A DNA stretch of 64,000 nt from Bradyrhizobium sp. sBnM-33 (GTDB taxonomy: Bacteria; Pseudomonadota; Alphaproteobacteria; Rhizobiales; Xanthobacteraceae), in the NCBI RefSeq assembly GCF_032917945.1, contig NZ_CP136624.1, forward strand, positions 5,766,001-5,830,000. Direction: 5' to 3'. Position numbers and translations under genes: made by a program. Position 1 is the stretch's first letter; the number at the start of each line of letters is the position of its first letter. Below are positions 35,094 to 43,816 of the stretch, piece after piece. Below the pieces are notes generated by a model, which saw only the letters and a list, made by a program, of their open reading frames with translations, was not told the origin of the DNA and did not search any database.

Positions 35094-35711
35094 ATGCTGA
35101 TCGATCCTGCATATCTCGATGCTGAAACGGCTTACCGGCTGATCACGGGCGTTGTCGTGCCCCGTCCGATTGCCTGGGTAACCAGCCTGTCGAGCGGCGG
35201 CGTGCTCAACCTCGCCCCGTTCTCTGCCTTTACGTTCGTCTCCCCGAAGCCCCCGATGCTGGCCATCAGCGTCGGCCGCAAGGGTGGAATCTACAAGGAT
35301 ACGGCGCAGAACATTCTCAACAACGAGGAATACGTCGTTCACATCGCAGATTCCAGCCTGATGACCGCGGTGCATGAGAGCTCCACCGAACATCCGCCCG
35401 ACGTCAGCGAAGTCGAGGAATTGCGGCTTTCGACGCTGCCGGGAGAGCGGATCAAGGTGCCTCGTCTCGCGGCCGCGCCGATTGCGATGGAATGCCGCTT
35501 CCGCCAGTGCCTCGAATTCGGCGAGACCCGCAGCCGGCTCATCGTCGGCGAAGTGCTGGTCTTCCACATCAGGGATAGCCTTTTGAATAACGGCAAGATC
35601 GAGACCGAGGCGCTCGACCCGATCGCCCGCATCGCCGGTCCGCGTTACGCCAAGCTCGGCGAGATCGTCACCCTGAAACCCGTGTTTCAGACTTCGAAGA
35701 CTGAATCCTGA
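35094..35711 (+). CDS. Flavin reductase-like FMN-binding protein
   Basis: FMN-binding split-barrel protein of 205 residues (flavin_reduct domain). Core: VVPRPIAWVTSLSSGGVLNLAPFSAFTFVSPKPPMLAIS, in which Ser/Thr and Arg contact FMN phosphate. ATG 35094 is chosen; TTG 35079 overlaps the preceding stop and is possible. In this cluster it might supply reduced flavin to a monooxygenase encoded elsewhere, or act itself on a catabolic intermediate. It lacks the short length of HpaC-type reductases (about 170 residues) and looks more like the DIM6/NTAB group. Confidence 0.85.
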   Translation: MLIDPAYLDAETAYRLITGVVVPRPIAWVTSLSSGGVLNLAPFSAFTFVSPKPPMLAISVGRKGGIYKDTAQNILNNEEYVVHIADSSLMTAVHESSTEHPPDVSEVEELRLSTLPGERIKVPRLAAAPIAMECRFRQCLEFGETRSRLIVGEVLVFHIRDSLLNNGKIETEALDPIARIAGPRYAKLGEIVTLKPVFQTSKTES

Positions 35712-35757
35712 AGCGTGCCGCGCCATCGCGCGCCGCGCTAATCCGGAGACCGATCGC

Positions 35758-36612
35758 ATGCATCTTTTGAGCTATCTTGCAAACGGCAAGCCGCACTTTG
35801 GCGCCAGCATTCCCGGCGGCATCGTGGACCTGACCGGACGAACGACCTTTGCCGACCTGCGGGCGCTGATCGCCGGAGACGGACTGGACGTCGCGCGTCA
35901 GGCGATTGCCGGACAGAAGCCGGACTATGCACTCGAGGACATCACGCTGCTGCCGCCGATCCCGGCTCCGGGAAAGCTCTGGTGCATCGGCGTCAACTAC
36001 AAAGAGCGCAACGCCGAGTACAGGGATAACTCGGACCTGCCGAAATATCCGAGCCTGTTCGTCCGCAACCCCTCCTCCGTCGTCGGGTCTGGTCAGCCGA
36101 TCGAGAAGCCGAAGGTCTCCGAACAGCTCGACTATGAAGGCGAGCTTGTGATCATGATCGGCAAAGAAGGCCGGCACATTCCCCGCGAGCGTGCATGGGA
36201 GCACATATTCGGCATGACGCTGTGCAACGAGGGCAGCGTTCGCGACTGGCTGCACCACGGCAAGTTCAACGTCACCCAGGGCAAGAATTTTGACCGCTCG
36301 GGCAGCATCGGGCCGTGGATCGTCACGTCAGACGAATGCGATCCGCGCGGCCCGCATGACATCATCACCCGTGTCAACGGCGAGGTGCGCCAGAGCGACT
36401 CCACCGAGCGGCTGATGTTCCCGTTCGATTACCTGATTGCCTATCTCTCGACCTTTGCCACCTTAAGACCCGGCGACATGATCGCGACCGGTACCCCGAC
36501 CGGGGCCGGCGCCCGATTCACGCCGCCGCGCTGGCTCAAGGTCGGCGACGTCGTCGAGGTCGAGTCCGGAAAGATCGGCATCCTTCGTAATACTGTGGCC
36601 GCGGAGCAATAG
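35758..36612 (+). CDS. Fumarylacetoacetate hydrolase-family protein
   Basis: Metal-dependent C-C bond hydrolase, decarboxylase or isomerase of the FAH fold, 284 residues. N-terminal domain about 1-70; catalytic domain from 74 (PGKLWCIGVNYKERNAEY). Metal ligands are in LDYEGELVIMIGKEG (Glu pair) and further down around FGMTLCNEGSVRD (Asp normally; here NEGSVRDW) with the conserved ATGTPTGAG near the end. Family members act late in meta-cleavage pathways (HpaG, acylpyruvase). It is encoded three bases before an HpaH-like hydratase gene, which supports a role in cleaving oxo-acids. Confidence 0.9.
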   Translation: MHLLSYLANGKPHFGASIPGGIVDLTGRTTFADLRALIAGDGLDVARQAIAGQKPDYALEDITLLPPIPAPGKLWCIGVNYKERNAEYRDNSDLPKYPSLFVRNPSSVVGSGQPIEKPKVSEQLDYEGELVIMIGKEGRHIPRERAWEHIFGMTLCNEGSVRDWLHHGKFNVTQGKNFDRSGSIGPWIVTSDECDPRGPHDIITRVNGEVRQSDSTERLMFPFDYLIAYLSTFATLRPGDMIATGTPTGAGARFTPPRWLKVGDVVEVESGKIGILRNTVAAEQ

Positions 36613-36615
36613 AAG

Positions 36616-37419
36616 ATGCTCGATCAACAAACCGTCGAACGGCTGGCGCAGCGCCTCGATGATGCCGAACGCAGCAAGTCGCTGATCCCGGCGTTCACGC
36701 GTCAATATCCTGATCTCACGATCGAGGACGCCTACGCCATTCAGCGCGCCTGGACCAAGTTGCAGCTCTCCCGCGGCCGCACCGTCAAGGGCCACAAGAT
36801 CGGCCTGACATCGAAAGCGATGCAGAACGCCGTCGGCATTTCCGAGCCGGATTATGGCGTGCTATTCGCCGACATGTTCTATCCCGACGCGTCGGCGATC
36901 CCGTTCGATCGTTTCCGTGCACCCCGTATCGAGGTCGAACTGGCCTTCGTGCTGAAGGCGCCGTTGAAGGGTCCGAATTGCACGCTGTTCGACGTGCTCA
37001 ACGCTACCGATTACGTCACGCCGGCGCTCGAAATTCTCGAAACCCGGATGCATCGCGTCGATCCCGAGACGAAGGCGCCGCGCAAGGTGATGGATACGAT
37101 CTCCGACAACGCCGCGAATGCCGCGCTGGTCGTCGGCGGCCGGCCCATCCGGCCACTCGACGCCGACCTGCGCTGGATCGGCGCGCTTCTATTCCGCAAC
37201 GGCCAGATCGAGGAGACCGGCATTGCCGCCGGCGTGCTCAACCACCCCGCCAACGGCGTGGCCTGGCTCGCCGATCGGCTGGCCGCCCAAGCCGAGTATC
37301 TCGAAGCCGGTGAGGTGGTGCTGGCGGGATCGTTTACGCGCCCGGTCGAGATCATCAGAGGCGACACCTTTCATGCCGATTACGGCCGGTTCGGATCGGT
37401 GTCCTGCCAGTTCGTCTGA
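36616..37419 (+). CDS. 2-oxo-hepta-3-ene-1,7-dioate hydratase-like enzyme (HpaH family)
   Basis: Hydratase of 267 residues adding water to a 2-oxo-enoic acid, as HpaH/MhpD do in homoprotocatechuate and related pathways. Motifs: [32 protein letters not shown] near the N-terminus, [21 protein letters not shown] with Glu metal ligands, and the [13 protein letters not shown] segment. It fits HpaH better than MhpD by these segments. The FAH gene ends three bases upstream, so the two are tightly coupled. No ring-cleavage dioxygenase or aldehyde dehydrogenase gene is nearby. Confidence 0.87.
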   Translation: MLDQQTVERLAQRLDDAERSKSLIPAFTRQYPDLTIEDAYAIQRAWTKLQLSRGRTVKGHKIGLTSKAMQNAVGISEPDYGVLFADMFYPDASAIPFDRFRAPRIEVELAFVLKAPLKGPNCTLFDVLNATDYVTPALEILETRMHRVDPETKAPRKVMDTISDNAANAALVVGGRPIRPLDADLRWIGALLFRNGQIEETGIAAGVLNHPANGVAWLADRLAAQAEYLEAGEVVLAGSFTRPVEIIRGDTFHADYGRFGSVSCQFV

Positions 37420-37448
37420 ACGAGAAGCATCCTGGAGGTAGAGCAGCG

Positions 37449-37832
37449 ATGACAAGGCGCAAGAGCATTCATATCGGCGAGTTCAAGCACGCCAATCCCA
37501 TTCCGAACGCCTGCCGCATCGGCAATCTCCTGATGTCCGGCGTCATCCTCGGCCGTGATCCCGCGACTGGCGCGATGCCCGAGCGCATCGAGGACCAGTG
37601 CGCCAACATGTTCGCGCATATGAAAGCCATCGTGGAAGCCGGCGGCGGCACGACCGATGACATCATCAAGATGACGGTATGGCTGCAGGATCGAAAGCAG
37701 CGCGCGCCGATCAATACCGAATGGCTGAAGATGTTTCCCGACGAGCATTCGCGCCCTGCCCGCCATGCGCTGCAGATGGACATGGAGAATGGCGCGCTCG
37801 TGCAATGCGATTTCACCGCTGTGATCGACTGA
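37449..37832 (+). CDS. RidA/YjgF/UK114-family protein
   Basis: Trimeric small protein of 127 residues that hydrolyses reactive enamine/imine intermediates or has a pathway-specific deaminase role. The family core is seen in NLLMSGVILGRDPATG, QCANMFAHMKAIVEAGGGTTDDIIKMTVWL, and the C-terminal RPARHALQMD (Arg contacting the substrate carboxylate). GGAGG lies upstream of ATG 37449. In this cluster it may act on a 2-amino or 2-imino acid, hinting that the substrate contains nitrogen (inference). Confidence 0.9.
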   Translation: MTRRKSIHIGEFKHANPIPNACRIGNLLMSGVILGRDPATGAMPERIEDQCANMFAHMKAIVEAGGGTTDDIIKMTVWLQDRKQRAPINTEWLKMFPDEHSRPARHALQMDMENGALVQCDFTAVID

Positions 37833-37856
37833 CCGCGATCAGAAAGGGAAACCGAG

Positions 37857-38732
37857 ATGCCGACCTATCTTCCGTTCGATCCGAACCCGCGCCGCCCCTC
37901 AAAACTGCCGCCGCCAAAGAGCATCGACAGCCAGTTTCACGTGATGGGTCCGCTGGAAAACTATCCGGTGCGCCCGGGTGCCGCCTACCAGATGCCAACC
38001 GCGACCTGGGAAGCCGCGCTTCGCGTCCACAAGGCGCTCGGCATCGAGCGCGGCATCATCGTGCAGACCACGACCTATGGCGCCGATCATTCGGTGGTGC
38101 TCGATGGTCTTGCCGCGATGGGACCGAACTATCGCGGCTGTGCCAACGCGCTGGTGTTTGCCGAAGCCGATGACGCCTATCTCGCCAAGCTGCACGATGC
38201 CGGTGTCCGCGGCGCCCGTTTCAGCTTCCGGCAGGAACTCGGCGCGGTGCTCTCGGACAGGGATTTTGCCCGCGCCATCGCGAAGATTCGCGAACTCGGC
38301 TGGTACGCAAAAATTCAGCCGGAGAAAGACGGCATCGTCTCCAGCGTTGCCAAGTACGAAAATCTCGACGTGCCGGTGCTGATCGATCACATGGCACGCC
38401 CTGACCCGACCCGCGGCAAGGACGACCCGAACTTGCAGAAGATGCTGGAGCTCCTGTCGAAGGGCAATTTCTGGGTGATGCTGTCGCTCGGCGAAAAGAC
38501 CTCGAAGAAGGGCCCGCCCTGGGGCGACGTCATTCCGATTGCGCGCGCCTATATCGAGGCGGCGCCCGACCGTTGCGTCTGGGCGAGCGATTGGCCGCAC
38601 CCCGTTTCGGTCGTCCAGCCGCCCAACGATGCCGACCTGCTCGAACTTCTCTACCGCTACGTAGCCGATGAAGCGGAGCTGAAGCGGATCCTGGTCACCA
38701 ACCCGGCCAAACTATTCGGTTATGAGGATTAG
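37857..38732 (+). CDS. Amidohydrolase-family protein (LigI / amidohydrolase_2 type)
   Basis: TIM-barrel hydrolase of 291 residues resembling 2-pyrone-4,6-dicarboxylate lactonase. The first strand reads SIDSQFHVMGP, so the usual H-x-H is Q-x-H. Other marks are GARFSF, KIQPEKD, VLIDHMARPDP and WASDWPHPV with the catalytic Asp. LigI-type enzymes do not need a metal, so the loss of the first His need not inactivate it. It closes the putative catabolic operon (24-bp gap from ridA). A lactone or imide hydrolysis step is a reasonable guess. Confidence 0.86.
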   Translation: MPTYLPFDPNPRRPSKLPPPKSIDSQFHVMGPLENYPVRPGAAYQMPTATWEAALRVHKALGIERGIIVQTTTYGADHSVVLDGLAAMGPNYRGCANALVFAEADDAYLAKLHDAGVRGARFSFRQELGAVLSDRDFARAIAKIRELGWYAKIQPEKDGIVSSVAKYENLDVPVLIDHMARPDPTRGKDDPNLQKMLELLSKGNFWVMLSLGEKTSKKGPPWGDVIPIARAYIEAAPDRCVWASDWPHPVSVVQPPNDADLLELLYRYVADEAELKRILVTNPAKLFGYED

Positions 38733-38744
38733 GCCGTATTGCAC

Positions 38745-39685
38745 CTAGCGCAGGACGGCCGTCACGAATAACACGACAACGGGCAACGTCACCGCCGCCA
38801 ACGTCGTGCCGAGCGCGACGGCGCCCGAGACGGCTTCGGTGAGCCGTCCGTACTGGGCCGAGAAGATGTAGGCATTGGCGCCGGTCGGCATCGCGGCGAA
38901 AAGAACGACCACGGCTGCGGAAATGGGCGGCAACGCCAGAACGTGGAACGCGAGGACCGCCGCAACGGCCGGCATTGCCAAAAGCTTGAGCGCGCACATC
39001 ACCGCCATGGCGAGCGCCTGGCCCTTGATCCTGAAACCAAAGAGATTGATGCCGAGCGCGATCAGGGCCGTGGGCGAGCCCGCCTGCGCCAGCAGTTCCA
39101 GAGTCTTGTCCGCGACGGGGTTCAGCCCCAATCCGATAAGGCGCCAGAGAAAGCCGAAGCCGAGCGCGAGCATGATCGGATTGCGCGCGATTTCGCGCAC
39201 GGCCCGCAGCACCAGCAGCGGCGCCGTCTCGGAAGATTTCGTTCCGCCCACGCTATCTGCAGCGTGCCGCAGAGCCAGAGCAGCGGCGTGTTGACCGACA
39301 GGATCAGGGCCATCGAGCCGGCGGCCTGACTTCCCAGCGCCGACAACGTCAGGGGAATGCCGAGCATCACGACGTTGCCGTAGATCGAGCCGATCGCGAG
39401 CACCACGCCATCCGCCCGGGATTGCCGAAGAAGAGATGACGCCAACAGTGCTGCGATCCACGTGACCGCCGTTGCCCCGTAATAGGCGCCCCATACCGAG
39501 AAGGCGCTGACGGCGGGAAATTCCGCGACGACCACGATCCGGAACAGCAGAGCCGGAATAGCGATGCTGAAGGCGAACTCGGCAATGCCCTTATGCGCCG
39601 TCGGCGAGATGAAACGCAGCGCGACTGCCGCATAACCCGCCGCGATCAAGGCGAACACCGGAACAACGATCAACACTGCGCTCAT
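38745..39685 (-). pseudogene. AEC-family (auxin efflux carrier-like) transporter, frameshifted
   Basis: Inner-membrane permease of about 313 residues split over two frames. The N-terminal half (from ATG 39685) reads MSAVLIVVPVFALIAAGYAAV through LWLCGTLQIAWAE. The C-terminal half, in another frame, reads GTKSSETAPLLVLRAVREIA to VALGTTLAAVTLPVVVLFV. The change of frame falls at about 39235-39265 and is explained by one missing base. I see no slippery heptamer that would make this programmed. Either the gene is dead or the assembly has an error. It overlaps nothing and lies between the catabolic operon and aat. Confidence 0.82.
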
Positions 39686-39817
39686 GCCGCACTCATCTTC
39701 GAACTTCGGCCGGGCAAATACCCCGTCGTCATCCGTTTCGCATGGATGCGGCTATGCTGCGCACCAATTTGTTATGGAACGTAGCATACGCCCCGTGCCT
39801 CCTGCTATCATCGGCAC

Positions 39818-40492
39818 ATGACCTCGCGCGAGTCTGCTGCTTCCGAAATCACGCCCGAAGTGCTGCTGCGGGCCTATGCCTGCGGCATCTTCCCGATGGC
39901 CGAGAGCGCCGGTGATCCGACGCTGTTCTGGGTCGAGCCGGAAATGCGCGGCGTTATTCCGCTCGACGGCTTCCGCATCACCTCGCGGCTTGCCCGCACC
40001 GTGCGTTCGGACACTTTCAGCGTTACCGTCGATAGCGCCTTCAAGGCGGTCATCGCGGGCTGCGCGGCGCCGCAGCCGGGCCGCGATGACACCTGGATCA
40101 ACAAGCGCATCCGCGATCTCTATCTCGGGCTCCACGAGCTCGGGCACTGCCACAGCGTCGAGGTATGGCAGGACGGCGATCTCGTCGGCGGCCTCTACGG
40201 TGTCAGCCTGGGACGAGCGTTCTTCGGCGAGAGCATGTTTCACCGCGCGCGCGACGCTTCCAAAGTGGCGCTGGTGCATCTGGTGGCGCGGCTGATCGCA
40301 GGCGGGTTCGAGCTGCTCGACACGCAATATGTCACCGAACATCTGCGCAGCTTCGGCGCGGTCGAAATTCCAAGGCGCCGCTATCGCGCCTTGCTCGACA
40401 AGGCGATCGCGGGCGAGCCAGCGGACTTTATGCGATTGCCGCCCAGCATCAGCGGCGCGGAAGCGCTCGCGATCATTGCGAAGGGTATCTGA
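39818..40492 (+). CDS. aat: Leucyl/phenylalanyl-tRNA-protein transferase
   Basis: Transfers Leu or Phe from tRNA to N-terminal Arg/Lys of proteins, marking them for ClpS/ClpAP (N-degron pathway). 224 residues with family motifs [38 protein letters not shown] and [25 protein letters not shown]. Length and motifs are complete. It normally sits near accC and the DUF2155 gene in relatives (from memory), and here still precedes DUF2155, in convergent orientation. Confidence 0.96.
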   Translation: MTSRESAASEITPEVLLRAYACGIFPMAESAGDPTLFWVEPEMRGVIPLDGFRITSRLARTVRSDTFSVTVDSAFKAVIAGCAAPQPGRDDTWINKRIRDLYLGLHELGHCHSVEVWQDGDLVGGLYGVSLGRAFFGESMFHRARDASKVALVHLVARLIAGGFELLDTQYVTEHLRSFGAVEIPRRRYRALLDKAIAGEPADFMRLPPSISGAEALAIIAKGI

Positions 40493-40499
40493 TGCGCGT

Positions 40500-40621
40500 G
40501 TAGCCCGGATGGAGCCAACGGGTCGCGCGAATGCGCGCCCGATGACAGGCTCCGCGCAATCCGGGATCGGTGTCACCGCGGAGAGAGGGCCCCGGATTTC
40601 GCTGCGCTCCATCCGGGCTAC
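40500..40621. repeat. Palindromic intergenic element, about 120 bp
   Basis: Perfect 15-bp terminal inverted repeats (GTAGCCCGGATGGAG and its complement) bound the element, which also carries several inner GC-rich palindromes. It fills the gap between convergent aat and the DUF2155 gene and may act as a terminator. I recall CCCGGATGGAG-type repeats as abundant in Bradyrhizobium. Confidence 0.78.
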
Positions 40622-40630
40622 ACTTAACAC

Positions 40631-41656
40631 CTAATTCCCGAACAACCCACCAAACAGCCCGCCCGGCCGCTGCTGCGGCGGAGGCGGCGGTGGGGCCTGC
40701 TGCGGCTGCTGCTGGAATTGCGGTTGCGGCGGTGGTCCTGGCGGGCGCGGCGCCGCCTGCTTCGGCGGCGGCGGACGCTTCGCAGCCGGCGGCGGCGCGG
40801 CCGATTTCGCCGGATCGGGCTGCGCGCTGACAATGGTTTGGTCAGGGCCTTTGCAGTCGGTGAGCCAGATATCGTAGACCGGGTGCTCGACGCCATGCAG
40901 GCCCGGACTGGCGGCGAACATCCAGCCCGAGAAGATCCGCTTCACCTCGCCCTGCAGCGTGATCTCGTCGACTTCGACGAACGCATCGGTGTTGGCAGCT
41001 TCCGTCGATGGCCGCGTGTAGCAGGCACTGGTCTTCACGCGCAGCGCGCCGAACTGCACGGTCTCGCCGATGTCCTCCTCGAAATTGATGATGCGGCCGG
41101 TGATCTTGTCGAGGCCGGAGAAGCTCGCCTTCTTATTGGTGATCTTGGTGGCCGGCGGCTCGGACACGACCTCGTCGCCCGGCTGCAGGGTCGCCGGCGA
41201 ATTGGGCACGCCCTTGGCCGGGGGCTGGCGCTGACCCGGCGGCGCGTTGGCGACGCCCGGACCTCCGGGCTGCGGCGGCTGAACCGCGACGCCCGGCTGC
41301 GTCCCCTGCGGAGGGGCGGTGGTGCCCGGCGGCGGCGCCAGCGGCTGCGACTGGAAACTTCCCGGCGGCGGCGCGCCCTGCCCCGGCGGCGGACGGTTTG
41401 GCGTCGGCAGCAGGCGGCCGCGCGGCAGTTCCGGCACTTCCTCGTCGTCGTCGGGGAATTGTTGCTGCTGCTGGTTTCCGCGGGGAATGGCGCCCGGCGG
41501 CCGCAGCGGAGGATCGGAAAAGATATTGCCGATCTGCGCCTGCGCGGGCGGCGCAAGCGAGGTCATGGTGGCGGCAATCAGGGCCGCAAGACCGGTCAGG
41601 GCAATGGTTCGAAGCATCTCGCGCGGCTTTAACAGGGCGAATCGGGCTCGCGACAT
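40631..41656 (-). CDS. Exported DUF2155 protein with Pro/Gln-rich arms
   Basis: Periplasmic or outer-membrane protein of 341 residues, conserved in alphaproteobacteria, function unknown. Signal peptide about 17-41 (ending PAQAQ). A Pro/Gly/Gln-rich segment (42-165) precedes the DUF2155 domain (about 180-272), which includes GLDKITGRIINFEEDIGE, LRVKTSACYTRP, and FSGWMFAASPGLHGVEHPVYDIWLTDC, with two conserved Cys that could form a disulfide. The C-terminal 60 residues are again Pro/Gln-rich and end GGLFGGLFGN. ATG 41656 is used; ATG 41617 would shorten the n-region. A 13-bp tandem repeat abuts the start codon. Confidence 0.92.
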   Translation of the reverse strand: MSRARFALLKPREMLRTIALTGLAALIAATMTSLAPPAQAQIGNIFSDPPLRPPGAIPRGNQQQQQFPDDDEEVPELPRGRLLPTPNRPPPGQGAPPPGSFQSQPLAPPPGTTAPPQGTQPGVAVQPPQPGGPGVANAPPGQRQPPAKGVPNSPATLQPGDEVVSEPPATKITNKKASFSGLDKITGRIINFEEDIGETVQFGALRVKTSACYTRPSTEAANTDAFVEVDEITLQGEVKRIFSGWMFAASPGLHGVEHPVYDIWLTDCKGPDQTIVSAQPDPAKSAAPPPAAKRPPPPKQAAPRPPGPPPQPQFQQQPQQAPPPPPPQQRPGGLFGGLFGN

Positions 41657-41657
41657 A

Positions 41658-41683
41658 GTACAGACTTATCGTACAGACTTATC
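41658..41683 (-). repeat. Perfect 13-bp tandem duplication upstream of the DUF2155 gene
   Basis: GATAAGTCTGTAC (minus strand) occurs twice head to tail, ending one base before the start codon. It may have duplicated part of the leader, including ribosome-proximal sequence; no strong Shine-Dalgarno is visible in it. Confidence 0.85.
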
Positions 41684-41914
41684 CGCCGCTCGCGTCCCTC
41701 CCGGTTAACACGCTGATTACGGCGGGGAAAGGGCGGTAGCCCCGTTCCCGCCGCACTCGATCATGGCCCGGAAAGGCGGAAGCCGGTTTTCGGAACATCG
41801 CTCCATGATCTAGTCAGCCCCGCCTGCAGATGGAATAGTGGCCCCGATCGCGCGCCCCCGCGCGAAAACCACCAAAATCCGGGATAACCGGACGAGCCAG
41901 AGGAAACCTCAGAC

Positions 41915-42694
41915 ATGCCCGATCGAATTCGCCTCGATGGCCGGGTTGCCGTCGTGACCGGCGCGGCCGGCGTCATTGGAACCGCGACCATCCGCCTGCT
42001 CGCCGAGCGCGGCGCCCGTATCGTTGCGATCGACCGCAAGGAACAGGATCTTGCGGCTGCCATCGAGGACCTGCCGGCCTCGGCCGAAGCGCTCGCGATC
42101 GCGGCGGACGTCACCCGGGAGGAAGAAGTCGCGGAATATGTCCGCGCCAGCGTCGACAGGTTCGGCACGATTAATGCCTTCTACAACAACGCCGGCATCG
42201 AGGGCGACATCAAGCCGATCCCGGAATATTCGCTGGAGAGTTTTCGGCGCGTGCTCGACGTCAACGTCGTCGGCGTCTTTCTCGGCATGAAGCACGTGCT
42301 GCCGGTGATGCTGAAGCAGAACAAGGGCAGCATCATCAACACCGCCTCCATCGCCGGCCTGATCGGATCGCCGATGATCGCCGTCTACAGCGCCAGCAAG
42401 CACGCCGTGATCGGGCTTACCAAGAGCGCCGCCTGGGAGTGCAGCGGTACCGGCGTGCGGGTGAACTGCGTCTGTCCCGGCCTGATCGACAGCCGGATGC
42501 TGAGCACGATCCTGCAGGGCCGCAATCCCGGCAATGAGCCGCCGCAGACCGAAAAGATCGTCGACCGGATTCCGGCGCGGCGGCTCGGACAGGCTTCCGA
42601 AGTCGCCTCCATCGTGGCGTTCCTGGCCTCCGACGAGGCCAGCTACGTGTCGGGCTCCGCCTATACCGTCGATGGCGGCCGCACCGCCGCTTAA
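41915..42694 (+). CDS. SDR-family oxidoreductase
   Basis: NAD(P)(H)-dependent short-chain dehydrogenase of 259 residues. Cofactor motif VTGAAGVIGTA (TG-x3-GxG type), NNAG at about 85, catalytic Ser in NTASIAG, YSASK (Tyr/Lys), and PG motif CPGLIDSRM. The acidic residue after strand 2 (VAIDRKEQ) favours NAD(H). The substrate is unknown. The genes downstream encode an HSL-type esterase, so the pair might process a hydroxy-ester or lactone (inference). Confidence 0.92.
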   Translation: MPDRIRLDGRVAVVTGAAGVIGTATIRLLAERGARIVAIDRKEQDLAAAIEDLPASAEALAIAADVTREEEVAEYVRASVDRFGTINAFYNNAGIEGDIKPIPEYSLESFRRVLDVNVVGVFLGMKHVLPVMLKQNKGSIINTASIAGLIGSPMIAVYSASKHAVIGLTKSAAWECSGTGVRVNCVCPGLIDSRMLSTILQGRNPGNEPPQTEKIVDRIPARRLGQASEVASIVAFLASDEASYVSGSAYTVDGGRTAA

Positions 42695-42698
42695 CATC

Positions 42699-42778
42699 GT
42701 CATTCCGGGATGGTCCGAAGGACCAGACCCGGAATCTCGAGATTCCGGGTTCGCATCTTCGACGCGCCCCGGAATGAC
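42699..42778. repeat. Palindromic intergenic element with a 22-bp perfect core palindrome
   Basis: Ends GTCATTCCGGG and CCCGGAATGAC are 11-bp inverted repeats. In the middle, 42728-42749 is a perfect palindrome (CCCGGAATCTC and its complement). It lies between the SDR and esterase genes. Elements with these ends are, from memory, common in Bradyrhizobium genomes. Confidence 0.78.
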
Positions 42779-42807
42779 AAACTCAGAAACAGAGGTCATT
42801 CCCAACC

Positions 42808-43755
42808 ATGCCCGTCACGCTCGATCCCGATGCCGCCGCCGTCTACAAGGCTTTCCAGGAGGCGGGCCGTCCCGCCTATGAGACGCTGACCGCGCCGGAA
42901 GCGCGCGAATATTATCGAAGCGCCCGCGTCGTCAGTAATCCCGAACCGCCCGCGCTCGAATCGAACCAGCCGCTCGCGATTCCCGCGCCACACGGCACGA
43001 TTCCGGCGCGCATCTACACGCCGAAGACGTTGCGCAAGAGCGACGGCCTTGCGCCGTGCCTGGTCTTCTTTCATGGCGGCGGCTGGGTGATCGGCGACCT
43101 CGATACCCATGAAGTGGTCTGCCAGAAGCTTGCCCATGAGGGCGAGTTGATCGTGATCTCGGTCGACTACCGGCTGGCGCCGGAGCACAAATTTCCCGCC
43201 GCCGCCGACGACGCCATCACCGCAACCAAGTGGGTTGCCGCCAATGCCAGCCAGCTCGGCGTCGACGCAGCCCACTTGCTGGTCGGCGGCGACAGCGCCG
43301 GCGGCAATCTCGCCGCCGTCGTGGCGCTCGCCGCACGCGACGGCGACGGCCCAAAACTCGCGGGGCAGGTGCTGATCTATCCCGCCACCGACTTTGCGAT
43401 GACGCATCCCTCGCATAGCGAGCCCGAGACCAGCATCCTGCTGACGCACTCCGTGATCAAATGGTTCTGCAACCATTATCTGAACGGCGCGGCCGACATC
43501 GAGCATTGGAAAGCCTCGCCCGCGCGCGCGAAAACGCTCGCCGGCCTGCCGCCGGCCTACGTGCTGACTGCGGGTGCCGATCCGCTCCGCGACGAGGGTG
43601 CCGAATATGCCGCGCGGCTCAAGGAAGCCGGCGTGCCCATGACCTACCGGCATTTCCCCGGCCAATTCCACGGCTTCTTCACCATGGGCAAGCTGCTGCA
43701 GCAGGCCAACGTGGCCGTCAGCGAAATCGCCGGGTGGCTGAAAGCGTTGAAATAA
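42808..43755 (+). CDS. Alpha/beta hydrolase, HSL/acetyl-esterase type
   Basis: Carboxylesterase of 315 residues. Oxyanion motif FFHGGGWVIGD (about 87-97), nucleophile GDSAGG (about 164), acid Asp in ADPLRDEG (about 252) and His in QFHGFF (about 283). All catalytic residues are present. Typical of the hormone-sensitive lipase family acting on short acyl esters. Probably cotranscribed with the SDR gene across the palindromic element, or separately initiated. Confidence 0.92.
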   Translation: MPVTLDPDAAAVYKAFQEAGRPAYETLTAPEAREYYRSARVVSNPEPPALESNQPLAIPAPHGTIPARIYTPKTLRKSDGLAPCLVFFHGGGWVIGDLDTHEVVCQKLAHEGELIVISVDYRLAPEHKFPAAADDAITATKWVAANASQLGVDAAHLLVGGDSAGGNLAAVVALAARDGDGPKLAGQVLIYPATDFAMTHPSHSEPETSILLTHSVIKWFCNHYLNGAADIEHWKASPARAKTLAGLPPAYVLTAGADPLRDEGAEYAARLKEAGVPMTYRHFPGQFHGFFTMGKLLQQANVAVSEIAGWLKALK

Positions 43756-43816
43756 TGCACATTGCGCAACACTATCGATAAGCCGTGAATTTCTCCTGCG
43801 CATATTCGGGGCCGCT

